Below are positions 8,696 through 17,439 of a stretch of DNA of 64,000 nucleotides, in pieces. The stretch covers positions 930,001 to 994,000 of the forward strand of contig JACKDX010000001.1 in NCBI GenBank assembly GCA_020633325.1. The letters run 5' to 3'. A program made the position numbers and the translations under genes. The notes beneath the pieces were generated by a model, which ran no database searches, was not told where the DNA came from, and was given only the letters and a program-made list of their open reading frames with translations. The stretch's first letter is position 1. Each line of letters opens with the position of its first letter. The stretch is from Myxococcales bacterium. GTDB lineage: Bacteria; Myxococcota_A; Polyangia; Polyangiales; GCA-016699535.

Positions 8696-9960
8696 GGCAA
8701 GGGAACCCTGCGCGCTTAGAGAAACGCCCTCCCTACTTGGACGAATCTGAGATGCGCGCCATACGCGCGGAGTTCCCGGCGCTGTCGCAAAAAGTGCATG
8801 GCCACCCTTTGGTGTATCTCGATAGCGCCGCCACGGCTCTCAAGCCACAAACGGTCATCGATGCAGTCACGCGTATCTACAGTAGAGATTGTGCCAACAT
8901 TCATCGTGGTGTGCATTTGCTCTCTCAGCGCGCCACAGAGGCTTACGAGGCCGTGCGAGACAAGGTGCGCCTCTGGGTCCATGCGCCAGAACATAGCCAT
9001 GTGATCTTTGTCCGGGGGACGACCGAGGCAATTAATTTGGTGGCAGATGCATTCGTGTTGCCGCGCCTTGAGTCGGGCGACGAAGTGGTGATTACGGAGC
9101 TTGAGCACCATTCAAACATAGTGCCTTGGCAATTGGTGACGGAACGTGCTGGCGCGAATCTGGTCGTCGCTCCAATCAACGGCGCCGGTGAGGTGGACCC
9201 GGAAATATTCCGGGCCAAGCTTACGCCTCGCACGAAATTTGTGTCCGTGGCGCATGTTTCGAATGCGCTGGGCACGGTGCTGCCGGTAAAGTGGATGATT
9301 GAGATGGCCCACCAGCAAGGCATACCGGTCATGGTCGATGGCGCACAGGCGGTGGCCCATGTCCCGGTCGATCTCACGGAGCTCGATGCGGATTTCTACG
9401 CGTTTAGTGCCCACAAGCTTTATGGGCCCACGGGCAGCGGGGCCCTCATTGCCAAGACGGCTTTGCTTGAGCAAATGCGGCCCTATCAAGCAGGCGGGGA
9501 CATGATCAAGAGCGTGTCTTTTGAAAAGACGCTCTATAATGATCTTCCCCACCGCTTCGAAGCAGGGACGCCAGACATTGCGGGGGTGGTGGGGATGGGC
9601 GCGGCCATCGATTTCGTCAGGCAGATTGGAATCTCAGCCATGGTTGCCCATGAGAGAGAACTCCTGCGTTATGCCACGGAGCGACTCGCGGAGTTGCCGG
9701 CCATCCGTTTCTTTGGCACCGCGGCGGACAAAGCGGCCTTGGTGTCTTTCAATTTGGGGAGCGTTCATCCACACGACGTCGGGACCGTGCTTGATATGGA
9801 AGGGATCGCCATACGGGCAGGCCACCACTGCGCGCAGCCAGTGATGAAGCACTTCGGACAGATGGCGACCGTGCGTGCGTCCTTTGGAATCTATAATAAT
9901 CGTCAAGACGTCGACCGATTGATCGAAGGGCTTTATAAAGTCGAGGAGCTGTTCAGCTGA
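8692..9960 (+). CDS. sufS: Cysteine desulfurase SufS
   Basis: A 422-residue PLP enzyme that removes sulfur from cysteine for cluster assembly. The PLP lysine is K242 in SAHKLYGPTG; the persulfide-forming cysteine is C380 in IRAGHHCAQP. ELEHHSNIVPWQ and DGAQAVAH are the expected cofactor-site motifs. ATG 8692 overlaps the sufD stop (ATGA). A start at 8752 (MRAIRAEFPALSQ) lines up better with E. coli SufS, so the first 20 residues may be an extension or untranslated. It is followed by an overlapping sufU, whose product normally accepts the sulfur. Confidence 0.96.
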   Translation: MRQGNPARLEKRPPYLDESEMRAIRAEFPALSQKVHGHPLVYLDSAATALKPQTVIDAVTRIYSRDCANIHRGVHLLSQRATEAYEAVRDKVRLWVHAPEHSHVIFVRGTTEAINLVADAFVLPRLESGDEVVITELEHHSNIVPWQLVTERAGANLVVAPINGAGEVDPEIFRAKLTPRTKFVSVAHVSNALGTVLPVKWMIEMAHQQGIPVMVDGAQAVAHVPVDLTELDADFYAFSAHKLYGPTGSGALIAKTALLEQMRPYQAGGDMIKSVSFEKTLYNDLPHRFEAGTPDIAGVVGMGAAIDFVRQIGISAMVAHERELLRYATERLAELPAIRFFGTAADKAALVSFNLGSVHPHDVGTVLDMEGIAIRAGHHCAQPVMKHFGQMATVRASFGIYNNRQDVDRLIEGLYKVEELFS

Positions 9961-10406
9961 TGTCCGATTTAAGAGAGCTATACCAGGAAGTGATTCTGGA
10001 CCACAGCAAGGCGCCCAGAAACTTTCGGTTTCCCGACCCGGCAAGTCACAGCGCTGAAGGCCATAACCCCTTATGTGGCGATCACTTGATCCTCAAGCTA
10101 CGAGTCAATGATAGTGCGATCGAAGACATTGGGTTTCAGGGTTCCGGGTGCGCTATTTCAACCGCTGCGGCATCGACGATGACCGAACTCGTGAAGGGAA
10201 AGACTATCCACGACACGACCCAGTTGTACGAGAAATTTCACGGGTTGGTGATAGACGGTCAAGTGGGTGATCTTGAATCCCTGGGCAAACTTGCGGTGTT
10301 TTCGGGCCTGAGTGAGTTTCCCACCAGGGTCAAATGCGCGACATTGGCGTGGCACACCTTACGGGCGGCCTTGAACAATCCAGGGCTTGCGGTTAGCACG
10401 GAATAG
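9960..10406 (+). CDS. sufU: SufU-type sulfur acceptor / IscU-like protein
   Basis: A 148-residue protein with the zinc or cluster ligands of SufU: C39 (NPLCGDH) with D41, C64 (GSGCAIS) and C126 (RVKCATLAWHT). Spacing between the second and third cysteine is long and contains the extra SufU-type insert, distinguishing it from IscU. In SUF systems it takes persulfide sulfur from SufS. The ATG overlaps the sufS TGA by one base. No sufE is present in this operon, consistent with a SufS-SufU pair. Confidence 0.95.
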   Translation: MSDLRELYQEVILDHSKAPRNFRFPDPASHSAEGHNPLCGDHLILKLRVNDSAIEDIGFQGSGCAISTAAASTMTELVKGKTIHDTTQLYEKFHGLVIDGQVGDLESLGKLAVFSGLSEFPTRVKCATLAWHTLRAALNNPGLAVSTE

Positions 10407-10411
10407 TTACG

Positions 10412-10852
10412 ATGGAGCAGGGACCCAAAAAACGCTTGCCACTCGATACCCCTCCCGCCTGGTCGGAATCCCGCGCACTGCCTAGCGATGCGCTTGGTCA
10501 CACGGCAGAAGGGGTACAAAAAACGGAACCATCGGGGCCAACAAGTGTTGAAGCACTTCGTGAAGCCGTCGTGGCGAAACTCAAGTCCATTTACGATCCG
10601 GAGATTCCCGTGAATCTTTATGACCTAGGACTGATATACGCTATTGAGATCAACGAGGCACATGAGTTACGAATCGCCATGACGCTCACTGCTCCAGCCT
10701 GTCCTGTGGCAGCGAGTTTGGTGAAGGAGGTTGCTGAGAAAACCGCTGAGGTCGCGGGGATTCAGAAAAGTGAGGTCGACGTCGTTTGGGATCCGCCATG
10801 GACCAAAGATCGCATGACAGAGGCAGCAAAACTGGAACTTGGCTTGTTTTAG
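10412..10852 (+). CDS. sufT: SufT / MIP18 (DUF59) family Fe-S maturation factor
   Basis: A 146-residue protein. Residues about 48-146 form the DUF59/MIP18 domain with YDPEIPVNLYDLGLIY and the TLTAPACPVA motif containing the conserved cysteine, ending WDPPWTKDRMTEAAK. The first 45 residues are a low-complexity Pro/Ser-rich extension. SufT-like proteins help maturation of Fe-S proteins and are often the last gene of SUF operons, as here. It starts 5 nt after sufU. Confidence 0.93.
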   Translation: MEQGPKKRLPLDTPPAWSESRALPSDALGHTAEGVQKTEPSGPTSVEALREAVVAKLKSIYDPEIPVNLYDLGLIYAIEINEAHELRIAMTLTAPACPVAASLVKEVAEKTAEVAGIQKSEVDVVWDPPWTKDRMTEAAKLELGLF

Positions 10853-10860
10853 TCGATTAT

Positions 10861-10934
10861 GGACGCTTAGCTCAGCTGGATAGAGCGTCGGCCTCCGGAG
10901 CCGAAGGTCACAGGTTCGAATCCTGTAGCGTCCG
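10861..10934 (+). tRNA. tRNA-Arg (anticodon CCG)
   Basis: A full cloverleaf can be drawn: acceptor GGACGCT/AGCGTCC, D arm GCTC..GAGC, anticodon stem TCGGC/GCCGA with loop CTCCGGA (anticodon CCG), and T arm CAGG TTCGAAT CCTG. Discriminator G; CCA is not encoded. It starts 8 nt after sufT. Confidence 0.96.
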
Positions 10935-10975
10935 CTAGCCGTGTGGGCCACTGACCTGTCTTTGAATGCGGAAAA

Positions 10976-12022
10976 GTGGAGGGTTTCAGCGTGTTTTTCA
11001 AGAGCAGCCAGGCGATCACGTGGACAGAGGAGCTCATTGCTCCGGCGATGGAACGGGTGGAGGAACGAATTGGCGATTTCGTCACCATGCTGCCGCTCAT
11101 CGTCTTGGCGATAGCCATCATGGGCGTGTTTGCGGTGGCGGCGCGCTTCATCAGCAACTGGCAAACGCCCTTTCGTTGGCTATCGAAGAGCGCGCTCGTG
11201 CGAGGCATTCTGCAGCAGATGGTTGCGACCGCTATAGGGGTGCTTGGAATTCTCGTGGCACTTGAGCTTCTTCAAGCGACAGCACTCGTGGGAGCCGTGC
11301 TGGGCGCAGCGGGCCTATTGGGGGTGGCGCTGGGCTTTGCCTTTAGAGATGTGGCGGAGAACTATCTATCGAGCATTTTGTTGGGGCTGCGTCGGCCGTT
11401 TGCGGCCAACGACCATGTGCTGATCAACAACGAACATGAAGGCAAGGTCATGCGCCTGACCACCCGCGAGACGGTCCTGATGACCCTCGAAGGCAATCAT
11501 CTTAGACTGCCTAACGCCATGGTTTATAAGGCCGTAATTCTCAACTACACCCGCAACCCACTGCGACTATTTCAGTTCGAGGTGGGCGTGGACACGGCAA
11601 GCGATTTGGTGAATGTACAAACGGTTGGTATTGAGGCCTTATTGGCCACCCCCGGTGTCTCAAGCGATCCTAGACCGTTTTCTCGCGTGGAGAAGTTGGG
11701 CGATTGGAGCGTGGTCGTTCGTTTCTTTGCCTGGGTCGATCAACAGCTGGCGGATTGGTATAAAGTGCGCAGCGAGGGGTTGCGCCGTGTGAAGGTCGCT
11801 TTTGATGATGCCGATGTCATGATGCCTATCCCCATGCAGCAGATAGATTTTCGAAGGCTCCAGATGCCGCGTTCCGTGGCCGAGGGTGTGCCGGAGAGCC
11901 CAAGGAAGGACTCGGAGGCCCAAGCGCATGATGTAGGCCGCGATTTTGTGCTCGAGAAGCAGATGGCAAATGACCAAGCAGTCGATGCTGAACCCAACCT
12001 GCTGGCCGAAGGCGCACCATGA
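10976..12022 (+). CDS. MscS-family mechanosensitive ion channel
   Basis: A 348-residue inner-membrane protein. Membrane helices lie at about residues 36-60, 78-100 and 102-128. The last is the pore-lining helix with the Gly/Ala pattern GAVLGAAGLLGVALGFAF, followed by RDVAENYLSSILLGLRRPF, the MscS hallmark. A beta-domain (DHVLINNEHEGKVMRLTTRETVL) and a cytoplasmic alpha/beta domain follow. It releases solutes on osmotic downshock. The GTG start has a weak GCGGAAAA site. The 3' end overlaps msrB by four bases. Confidence 0.93.
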   Translation: MEGFSVFFKSSQAITWTEELIAPAMERVEERIGDFVTMLPLIVLAIAIMGVFAVAARFISNWQTPFRWLSKSALVRGILQQMVATAIGVLGILVALELLQATALVGAVLGAAGLLGVALGFAFRDVAENYLSSILLGLRRPFAANDHVLINNEHEGKVMRLTTRETVLMTLEGNHLRLPNAMVYKAVILNYTRNPLRLFQFEVGVDTASDLVNVQTVGIEALLATPGVSSDPRPFSRVEKLGDWSVVVRFFAWVDQQLADWYKVRSEGLRRVKVAFDDADVMMPIPMQQIDFRRLQMPRSVAEGVPESPRKDSEAQAHDVGRDFVLEKQMANDQAVDAEPNLLAEGAP

Positions 12023-12561
12023 GGTTAATAGTAATGGTTGCCGTAGTCGCACACTTGGTTGGATGCGCGCCTAAAAAGGAAGCGCAACCGCGTCTCAACA
12101 ATGCCCACAAAAGAAGCGAGGCCTCAGTGAACCCCACCAAATCAAAGCCCTTATGCGACAGTGAACTTGCGTGGAAAGAACGCCTGGGGCCCCAACGATA
12201 CCATGTGCTACGCGACAAAGGCACCGAGCAGGCGTTTTCGGGAAAGTATTACAAAAATGCGGCCACTGGGATTTATTATTGCGGCGCTTGCGGCAATCCG
12301 TTGTTTACCTCGGCAACGAAGTTTGACTCGGGGACGGGATGGCCAAGCTTTTGGGAACCCGTAAGTGCAGAGAGCGTGCAGCTCAAGCCAGATACGAGCC
12401 ATGGGATGGTGCGTACGGAGGTCGTGTGTAGTCGCTGCGGATCGCATCTCGGTCATTTGTTCGACGACGGGCCCAAACCCACCGGGCATCGTTATTGCAT
12501 CAACTCGATGTCACTCGACTTCGAGGCCGAGAAACCGCCGGCCACTGCGCCGAGCAAGTAA
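12019..12561 (+). CDS. msrB: Peptide-methionine (R)-S-oxide reductase MsrB, lipoprotein form
   Basis: A 180-residue enzyme repairing oxidised methionine. Residues 1-16 (MRLIVMVAVVAHLVGC) form a lipoprotein signal, placing it in the envelope. Zinc ligands C88/C91 and C137/C140 (CGAC, CSRC) and catalytic C160 in HRYCINSMS are all present, with GTGWPSFW as substrate-site motif. The ATG overlaps the mscS stop. A cytosolic or possibly exported MsrA is encoded at 39325. Periplasmic MsrB fits repair of envelope proteins under oxidative stress. Confidence 0.95.
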   Translation: MRLIVMVAVVAHLVGCAPKKEAQPRLNNAHKRSEASVNPTKSKPLCDSELAWKERLGPQRYHVLRDKGTEQAFSGKYYKNAATGIYYCGACGNPLFTSATKFDSGTGWPSFWEPVSAESVQLKPDTSHGMVRTEVVCSRCGSHLGHLFDDGPKPTGHRYCINSMSLDFEAEKPPATAPSK

Positions 12562-12581
12562 TCGTTCAGTGATCGACCGGC

Positions 12582-13937
12582 CTAGCTTTCGCGGTGGCCG
12601 CCGACTTTGCGCTCGAGATCAGCGCTAAAGGTCTGTTCGATGTCGGCCACTGCTTTGAGTTTTTCAAGCGCACTGGCTTCAATCTGCCTGACGCGCTCAC
12701 GGCTGACGTTCATCTGGTCCCCGATTTCCCGGAGCGTATAGTCCCGTCGCTGACCGATACCAAAGCGCATGCGGATAACCTTTTGCTCGCGCGGGCCGAG
12801 GGTGCTCAGCAGACGAATAGCTTGTGTGTCGCGGTCGCCCTGAATGAGATCGTCATCGGCCTTCACGGCTTCGGTATCCTCGACGATGTCAGATACTTGC
12901 CGGTCATTATTATCGTCACCACCTACCGGTGCGCTAAAGGAAATGACCTTGTGCCGGGCATCTTGCGCGGCTTGAACCTTCTCCGGCGTAAGACCCGCGG
13001 CCGCAGCGATTTCCGCCGAGGTGGGCTCGCGACCTAACTTCTGGCCCAAGGAGCGACCGGCGCGGGCCACCTTCTGCATGGACTCGTTGAGATGAAAGGG
13101 TACACGAATGGTGCGTGATTGATCGGCGGTGGCCCGTTGCATGGCTTGGCGAATCCACCACGAAGCATAGGTGGAAAAACGATAGCCTCGGCGGTAATCG
13201 AACTTGTCTACGGCACGCATGAGGCCCAGGGTGCCTTCCTGAACCAAGTCCGGAAGCGGCAGACTGCGATTGGTGAGCCGCTTTGCAAATGAGATCACCA
13301 GGCGAATGTTTGCCTCGACCATCTCGGCCTTAAAGCGATCTATTTTTTTGCTGGCTTTTACCACGAGGCGATTGAGCTCCCGTAAAGCGCGCGGCGAAAG
13401 TCCGCAGGATGCGACCACCTGGGCGGTAAGAGCCCGGTTGCCACTCTCGAGCTGAGACATCATTTGGCCAACCCGTACCGCCACTTGCTCGAAAAAACCG
13501 TCCGGATATTGAAGACTTTCAAGGAGGCTTGCGCGTGTGGCAAGCAGGTGAGCCAGCGCGGGCGGCCGGCGGCCTTGGCGCTTCGTCGGAGTGCCCACGC
13601 TCGCGCCGGTGCGGGCTAATAGTCGGCGGTATTTGTCTTCTAGCAACAGCAGTTTAACCAGTTCCGGATTCCCTGCGACCTGGCTCTCTGAATCAGTTTC
13701 CGTGGCCTCGCCTTCAGGGGCGGGGCTGCTCCGCTCCAACGCAAGGTTTTCGATCTCCGGAAGCCTCAAGCCCGAGTGGATGATGAGATCCCGCAGCTCA
13801 TGTTTGGCTTGTTCGAGCTGGCGCGCGAGCTCAACTTCGCCCTCGCGGGTCAAAAGCGGGGCATTACTCAAATGAGCAAAGCCGATTTCCTGCCCGCGCT
13901 CCCATCTTCCTAATGCGTTTCTTTCCATAATCATCAA
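12582..13937 (-). CDS. RpoD-like sigma-70 factor (group 1/2)
   Basis: A 451-residue sigma factor. Region 1.2 appears near residue 25 (PLLTREGEVELARQLEQ). Region 2 contains EANIRLVISFAKRL, LPDLVQEGTLGLMRAVDKFDYRRG and FSTYASWWIRQAMQRA. Region 3 is LGREPTSAEIAAAAGL. Region 4 contains LGPREQKVIRMRFG and VSRERVRQIEASALEKL. The presence of the full rpoD gene at 29715 makes this a second housekeeping-like factor, perhaps stationary-phase or stress related. A start at 13928 (MERNALGRW) is equally possible; neither has a clear ribosome site. It converges with msrB. Confidence 0.93.
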   Translation of the reverse strand: MMIMERNALGRWERGQEIGFAHLSNAPLLTREGEVELARQLEQAKHELRDLIIHSGLRLPEIENLALERSSPAPEGEATETDSESQVAGNPELVKLLLLEDKYRRLLARTGASVGTPTKRQGRRPPALAHLLATRASLLESLQYPDGFFEQVAVRVGQMMSQLESGNRALTAQVVASCGLSPRALRELNRLVVKASKKIDRFKAEMVEANIRLVISFAKRLTNRSLPLPDLVQEGTLGLMRAVDKFDYRRGYRFSTYASWWIRQAMQRATADQSRTIRVPFHLNESMQKVARAGRSLGQKLGREPTSAEIAAAAGLTPEKVQAAQDARHKVISFSAPVGGDDNNDRQVSDIVEDTEAVKADDDLIQGDRDTQAIRLLSTLGPREQKVIRMRFGIGQRRDYTLREIGDQMNVSRERVRQIEASALEKLKAVADIEQTFSADLERKVGGHRES

Positions 13938-14197
13938 AACAATGTGTGTCCGCCCCGTCGGTGGCGCAATGGGGCGCTTTGGTTTAGTAACGTTTAAGGA
14001 CCGTCTTTTATTTCAGCCCCGTCGAAAGACGGAACTTTCGGGGCCTTTGCCGCTGGACCCGAGGCTGCGAGACTAGGAAATCGGCCGCATTTTCGCATAA
14101 AACTCCAGCAAAAGCAACGCCGTAATGCATAGATGTCTTCAAGAAGCTTACAGCTATGCTAGCCTGGTGCCGCGACGCGAATACGGGAGGTAGCTGA
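13938..14197. other. Divergent intergenic region with a nested hairpin
   Basis: About 260 bases between the leftward sigma gene and degP. Around 14015-14045 the sequence GCCCCGTCGAAAGACGGAAC then TTTCGGGGC can fold either as CCGTC-GAAA-GACGG or as GCCCCG/CGGGGC, two mutually exclusive hairpins. No gene is seen. It may be a leader structure of the sigma gene or a terminator remnant. Confidence 0.35.
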
Positions 14198-15706
14198 ATG
14201 GGGAATGGCCGCAATCTAACCAAGATCATGGGCGTACTTATGGGTCTGATCATGGCAATCGCCGTGGCAGGGGCGTACTGGTATGCGCACGAGATGGGGA
14301 AACAGTGTGCCGAGCGCCCGCAGCTTATGCCAAGCGCATTGGCCAGCGTTCGTCCTTTGCCGGATGCTGAGCTTGCGCCCAACGGCCCCGTTCACATTGC
14401 AGATGTGACCGCACGCGTAATGCCAAGCGTGGTGAACGTTTTTGCGACCAAGAAACAGTCCGAAAACGCTCAAAGGCAAGGAATGCCGTTTTTAAACGAT
14501 CCCTTTTTTCGCCGATTTTTCGGCGCGCCCGAGGCGCCACCGCCTGAACGGCGCGAACGAAGCCTCGGTTCTGGCGTCATCGTCGATAACCGCGGGACAA
14601 TTCTAACCAACAACCATGTGGTCCAGGGTTCCGGCGAGATCCGCGTCAGTTTTGCCGATCAAAGCGACTTGGAAGCGGAACTCGTCGGGACGGACCCCCA
14701 GAGCGATCTTGCTGTGTTGCGGCTCAAGAAGCCGCCAAAGAACCTCGCCCCTCTATCCTTTGGCGATTCGAGCCGCCTGCGGCTGGGTGATATCGTATTG
14801 GCGATCGGGAATCCTTTCGGACTGGGGCAAACCGTGACCATGGGCATCGTTTCTGCAGTGGGACGAGCAAATATGGGCATTGTGGATTATGAGGACTTCA
14901 TCCAAACCGACGCGGCCATAAATCCCGGAAACTCTGGCGGCGCTCTGGTTGACTTGAATGGCAACTTGGTGGGTATAAACACGGCGATTCTGAGCCGCAG
15001 CGGTGGCTACCAGGGTATCGGCTTTGCCATCCCCTCCAATATGGCCAGTCCTGTCATGAAGACCCTGCTCGAGGGCGGTAAGGTCGTTCGCGGATGGCTT
15101 GGGGTGGCGATTCAAGATCTCACGCCGGAACTCCGGGCTGCCCTCAATCTGGGCAGCAATCAAGGGGTACTTGTGGGGGATGTGGTCAGTGGAGGTCCGG
15201 CAGAAAAGGCGGGTTTGCAAAAAGGCGATGTGATCGTCCAGGTGGATGATGAAAAGGTCGCCGCGAGCGCGAAATTGCGAAATCTGATTGCCATGCGCGG
15301 GCCGAATGTCACTGTCCGCTTGCACCTCATTCGGGATCAAAAACCCCTTGTGCTGTCCGTAACGCTCGAAACGCTGGCGACAGCAGCAGGACACGAACCT
15401 GAATCGGGCAGCGCCGCTCCCGGCACGTTGGGAGGCATGTCAGTGGCGCCTCTCAATGCCAGCACGCGCCGGACGTTTGGGATTCCTCCTAGCCTCAGTG
15501 TCGGTGTTGTCATCGTCAATATTGCCCCCGGCACTCCGGCGCAAGGGGCAGGCCTTCAGCCCGGTGACGTCATCATCGAAATCAATCGCCAAGCAGTGAC
15601 CTCAGTGCGGCAAGCCATGGCGCTTTATCAACAATCCGAAGGACGTGTGCTTTTGTGGATCCAGCGCGGTCCTGCTAGGACATTTTTGGTGCTGCCTAAG
15701 CGGTGA
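14198..15706 (+). CDS. DegP/HtrA-type periplasmic serine protease
   Basis: A 502-residue Do-family protease/chaperone. One N-terminal membrane segment (residues 10-30) anchors or exports it. The trypsin-like domain carries the triad H140 (TNNHVV), D170 (QSDLAVL) and S246 (NPGNSGGAL). Two PDZ domains follow at about 300-390 (RGWLGVAIQDL) and 415-495 (VVIVNIAPGTPAQGAGLQPGD). It degrades or refolds damaged envelope proteins. AGGTAG 5 nt upstream serves as ribosome site. It may share a transcript with the following barrel-protein gene. Confidence 0.95.
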   Translation: MGNGRNLTKIMGVLMGLIMAIAVAGAYWYAHEMGKQCAERPQLMPSALASVRPLPDAELAPNGPVHIADVTARVMPSVVNVFATKKQSENAQRQGMPFLNDPFFRRFFGAPEAPPPERRERSLGSGVIVDNRGTILTNNHVVQGSGEIRVSFADQSDLEAELVGTDPQSDLAVLRLKKPPKNLAPLSFGDSSRLRLGDIVLAIGNPFGLGQTVTMGIVSAVGRANMGIVDYEDFIQTDAAINPGNSGGALVDLNGNLVGINTAILSRSGGYQGIGFAIPSNMASPVMKTLLEGGKVVRGWLGVAIQDLTPELRAALNLGSNQGVLVGDVVSGGPAEKAGLQKGDVIVQVDDEKVAASAKLRNLIAMRGPNVTVRLHLIRDQKPLVLSVTLETLATAAGHEPESGSAAPGTLGGMSVAPLNASTRRTFGIPPSLSVGVVIVNIAPGTPAQGAGLQPGDVIIEINRQAVTSVRQAMALYQQSEGRVLLWIQRGPARTFLVLPKR

Positions 15707-15784
15707 GGCAACTGGCGCCAGGAAGTTTTTTGTGCTCTCATGCCTTCCGGCTTGGCAGGACTTAACCTATTGATTCCGCGTAAT

Positions 15785-17419
15785 ATGCTTAGAGCTAAGG
15801 GATTTTGGTTGCCACTTGCGTTGGGCGCGATCATCGCATCAGCCCCGCTTAAGATTCAGGCGCAGGCCCAGTCGAGTGACGTGGTGCGGCTGAACCGAGA
15901 AGCCATGGTCTATTACACGCAGCTTGAGCTGAAAAAGGCCAAGGCCAAGCTTGCGCAAGCTATAAAAGTCGCCAAAAAGAAGGGCATCGCTGGCGCCGCG
16001 CTCGCGCGCACCCACGCCAACCTGGGCGTGGTGTACGTAGGGGGTGAAGCCGACAATGCCAAGGGACTTGATGCGTTCGTCGAAGCCCTAAAGCTTGACC
16101 CTAAGATCGCACTTGATCCGCTAACCAGCACGCCCGAAGTCAAGACGGTATTTGCGTTGGCACAAGCCAAAGCGGGTATCAAAGGTCGGGGGAGCCCGAG
16201 CAGTCGCCCTTCGCCGCCTGTGGCCGCGGCGCCAGGCGGCAGCGGCATCAGTCTTCCGCATCAGTCGATTCCCGAGCAGCTGCGCAAAACACCGGTTCCG
16301 GTATATCTCGAGTTGCCGGGAGGCTTACGCGCGGGACAGGTGCATTTGTTTTTCAAGGGCGGGACGATGAACACATTTGCACAGCTGGAGATGACGCGCT
16401 TAGGAAGCGGCTGGGGCATGCTCATCCCTTGCTATCATGTGACGGTGCCCTCCGTGCAGTACTACATCGTGGCGTTCGGTGAGGACGGGGCGCCGTTGGG
16501 TTTTGCGGGAACCGCAAGTGCTCCGTTTTCCGTTCCGGTCGTCGAAGAACGGACGATGCCGCCACCCGCCCTTCCGGGCGCCGTCCCCCCAGAGACGTGT
16601 GCTTCGGACAGCGTGTGCCCACCGGGGGTAGCGGGATGCGATGCCATGGGCGCCCCTTCGGCCGATGCAGGTGCGGGTTACGATGAAGAATGTTCCGAGA
16701 CCGAGGAGTGCCAGCAGGGTCTTGTGTGTCGTGATGATCGTTGTGTCTTTCAGCAGGACGGCGACGATGAGGACGCCGAGGCATCTTCTGACGCACCCAG
16801 GTTCTTTGGTCACCTTGGCATGACGCTCGGGCTGGGCTGGGTCGATGGTGGCATGCGCGCCGATCGCAGCGCGCCGGCTCCCAGTGACTACCCGGAGTCG
16901 TGGGGAGGGGCGCTGATCGGATGGGTGCCCGAAGGAGAAGGCAAGTGTTCCGATAACGATAATGGGAACGGCGATGATTGTGTCGAGGTCAACACGCCCG
17001 GTGTAGTACCAACGGTGGCCCTACGAGCGACGGTCGGTTATTACATCTGGACGCGGTTTGCCCTGGCGGCATCATTCCGATTTCAGTTAGAGCGCGGATC
17101 GGGCCAGATGTCAGGCATGCAGATAGGAATACGGGGCCAGTATCTCTTTACGACACCACGCGAGACAGGTCTCAACGTGGCCGGGTTGCTGGGATTCACG
17201 TACGGTCAGATCAGTCCCAAGCCGCCACAGCAGTCCGAGGAGCCCAAAAAAGGGTGGCCCTTCGTGCTCGCCGGGCTAAACGGCGCGAATGTCGGAGCGG
17301 TGGTTGGCTACCGGTTTACCCGCAACTTCGGCGTGCATGTCACCCCAGAGTTTCACATATTGTTTCCCAACGTGCTCCTCAATCTCGATCTCACGGCGGG
17401 CGTTGAGGTCGGATTTTGA
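15785..17419 (+). CDS. Exported TPR/outer-membrane barrel hybrid protein
   Basis: A 544-residue protein. A signal peptide (MLRAKGFWLPLALGAIIASA, then ending near QAQAQ) is followed by TPR-like helices at about residues 30-125 (LKKAKAKLAQAIKVAKKKG, LGVVYVGGEADNAKGLDAF). A beta-rich middle domain comes next, then a cysteine-rich linker (ECSETEECQQGLVCRDDRC, four closely spaced cysteine pairs). The C-terminal ~200 residues alternate as a beta barrel and end LNLDLTAGVEVGF, a typical terminal strand. This architecture occurs in myxobacteria; function unknown. ATG 15785 is preferred because the signal peptide begins there; an in-frame ATG at 15740 would add 15 residues. Confidence 0.82.
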   Translation: MLRAKGFWLPLALGAIIASAPLKIQAQAQSSDVVRLNREAMVYYTQLELKKAKAKLAQAIKVAKKKGIAGAALARTHANLGVVYVGGEADNAKGLDAFVEALKLDPKIALDPLTSTPEVKTVFALAQAKAGIKGRGSPSSRPSPPVAAAPGGSGISLPHQSIPEQLRKTPVPVYLELPGGLRAGQVHLFFKGGTMNTFAQLEMTRLGSGWGMLIPCYHVTVPSVQYYIVAFGEDGAPLGFAGTASAPFSVPVVEERTMPPPALPGAVPPETCASDSVCPPGVAGCDAMGAPSADAGAGYDEECSETEECQQGLVCRDDRCVFQQDGDDEDAEASSDAPRFFGHLGMTLGLGWVDGGMRADRSAPAPSDYPESWGGALIGWVPEGEGKCSDNDNGNGDDCVEVNTPGVVPTVALRATVGYYIWTRFALAASFRFQLERGSGQMSGMQIGIRGQYLFTTPRETGLNVAGLLGFTYGQISPKPPQQSEEPKKGWPFVLAGLNGANVGAVVGYRFTRNFGVHVTPEFHILFPNVLLNLDLTAGVEVGF

Positions 17420-17439
17420 CCGGGACCGTTGGGAAGTTC

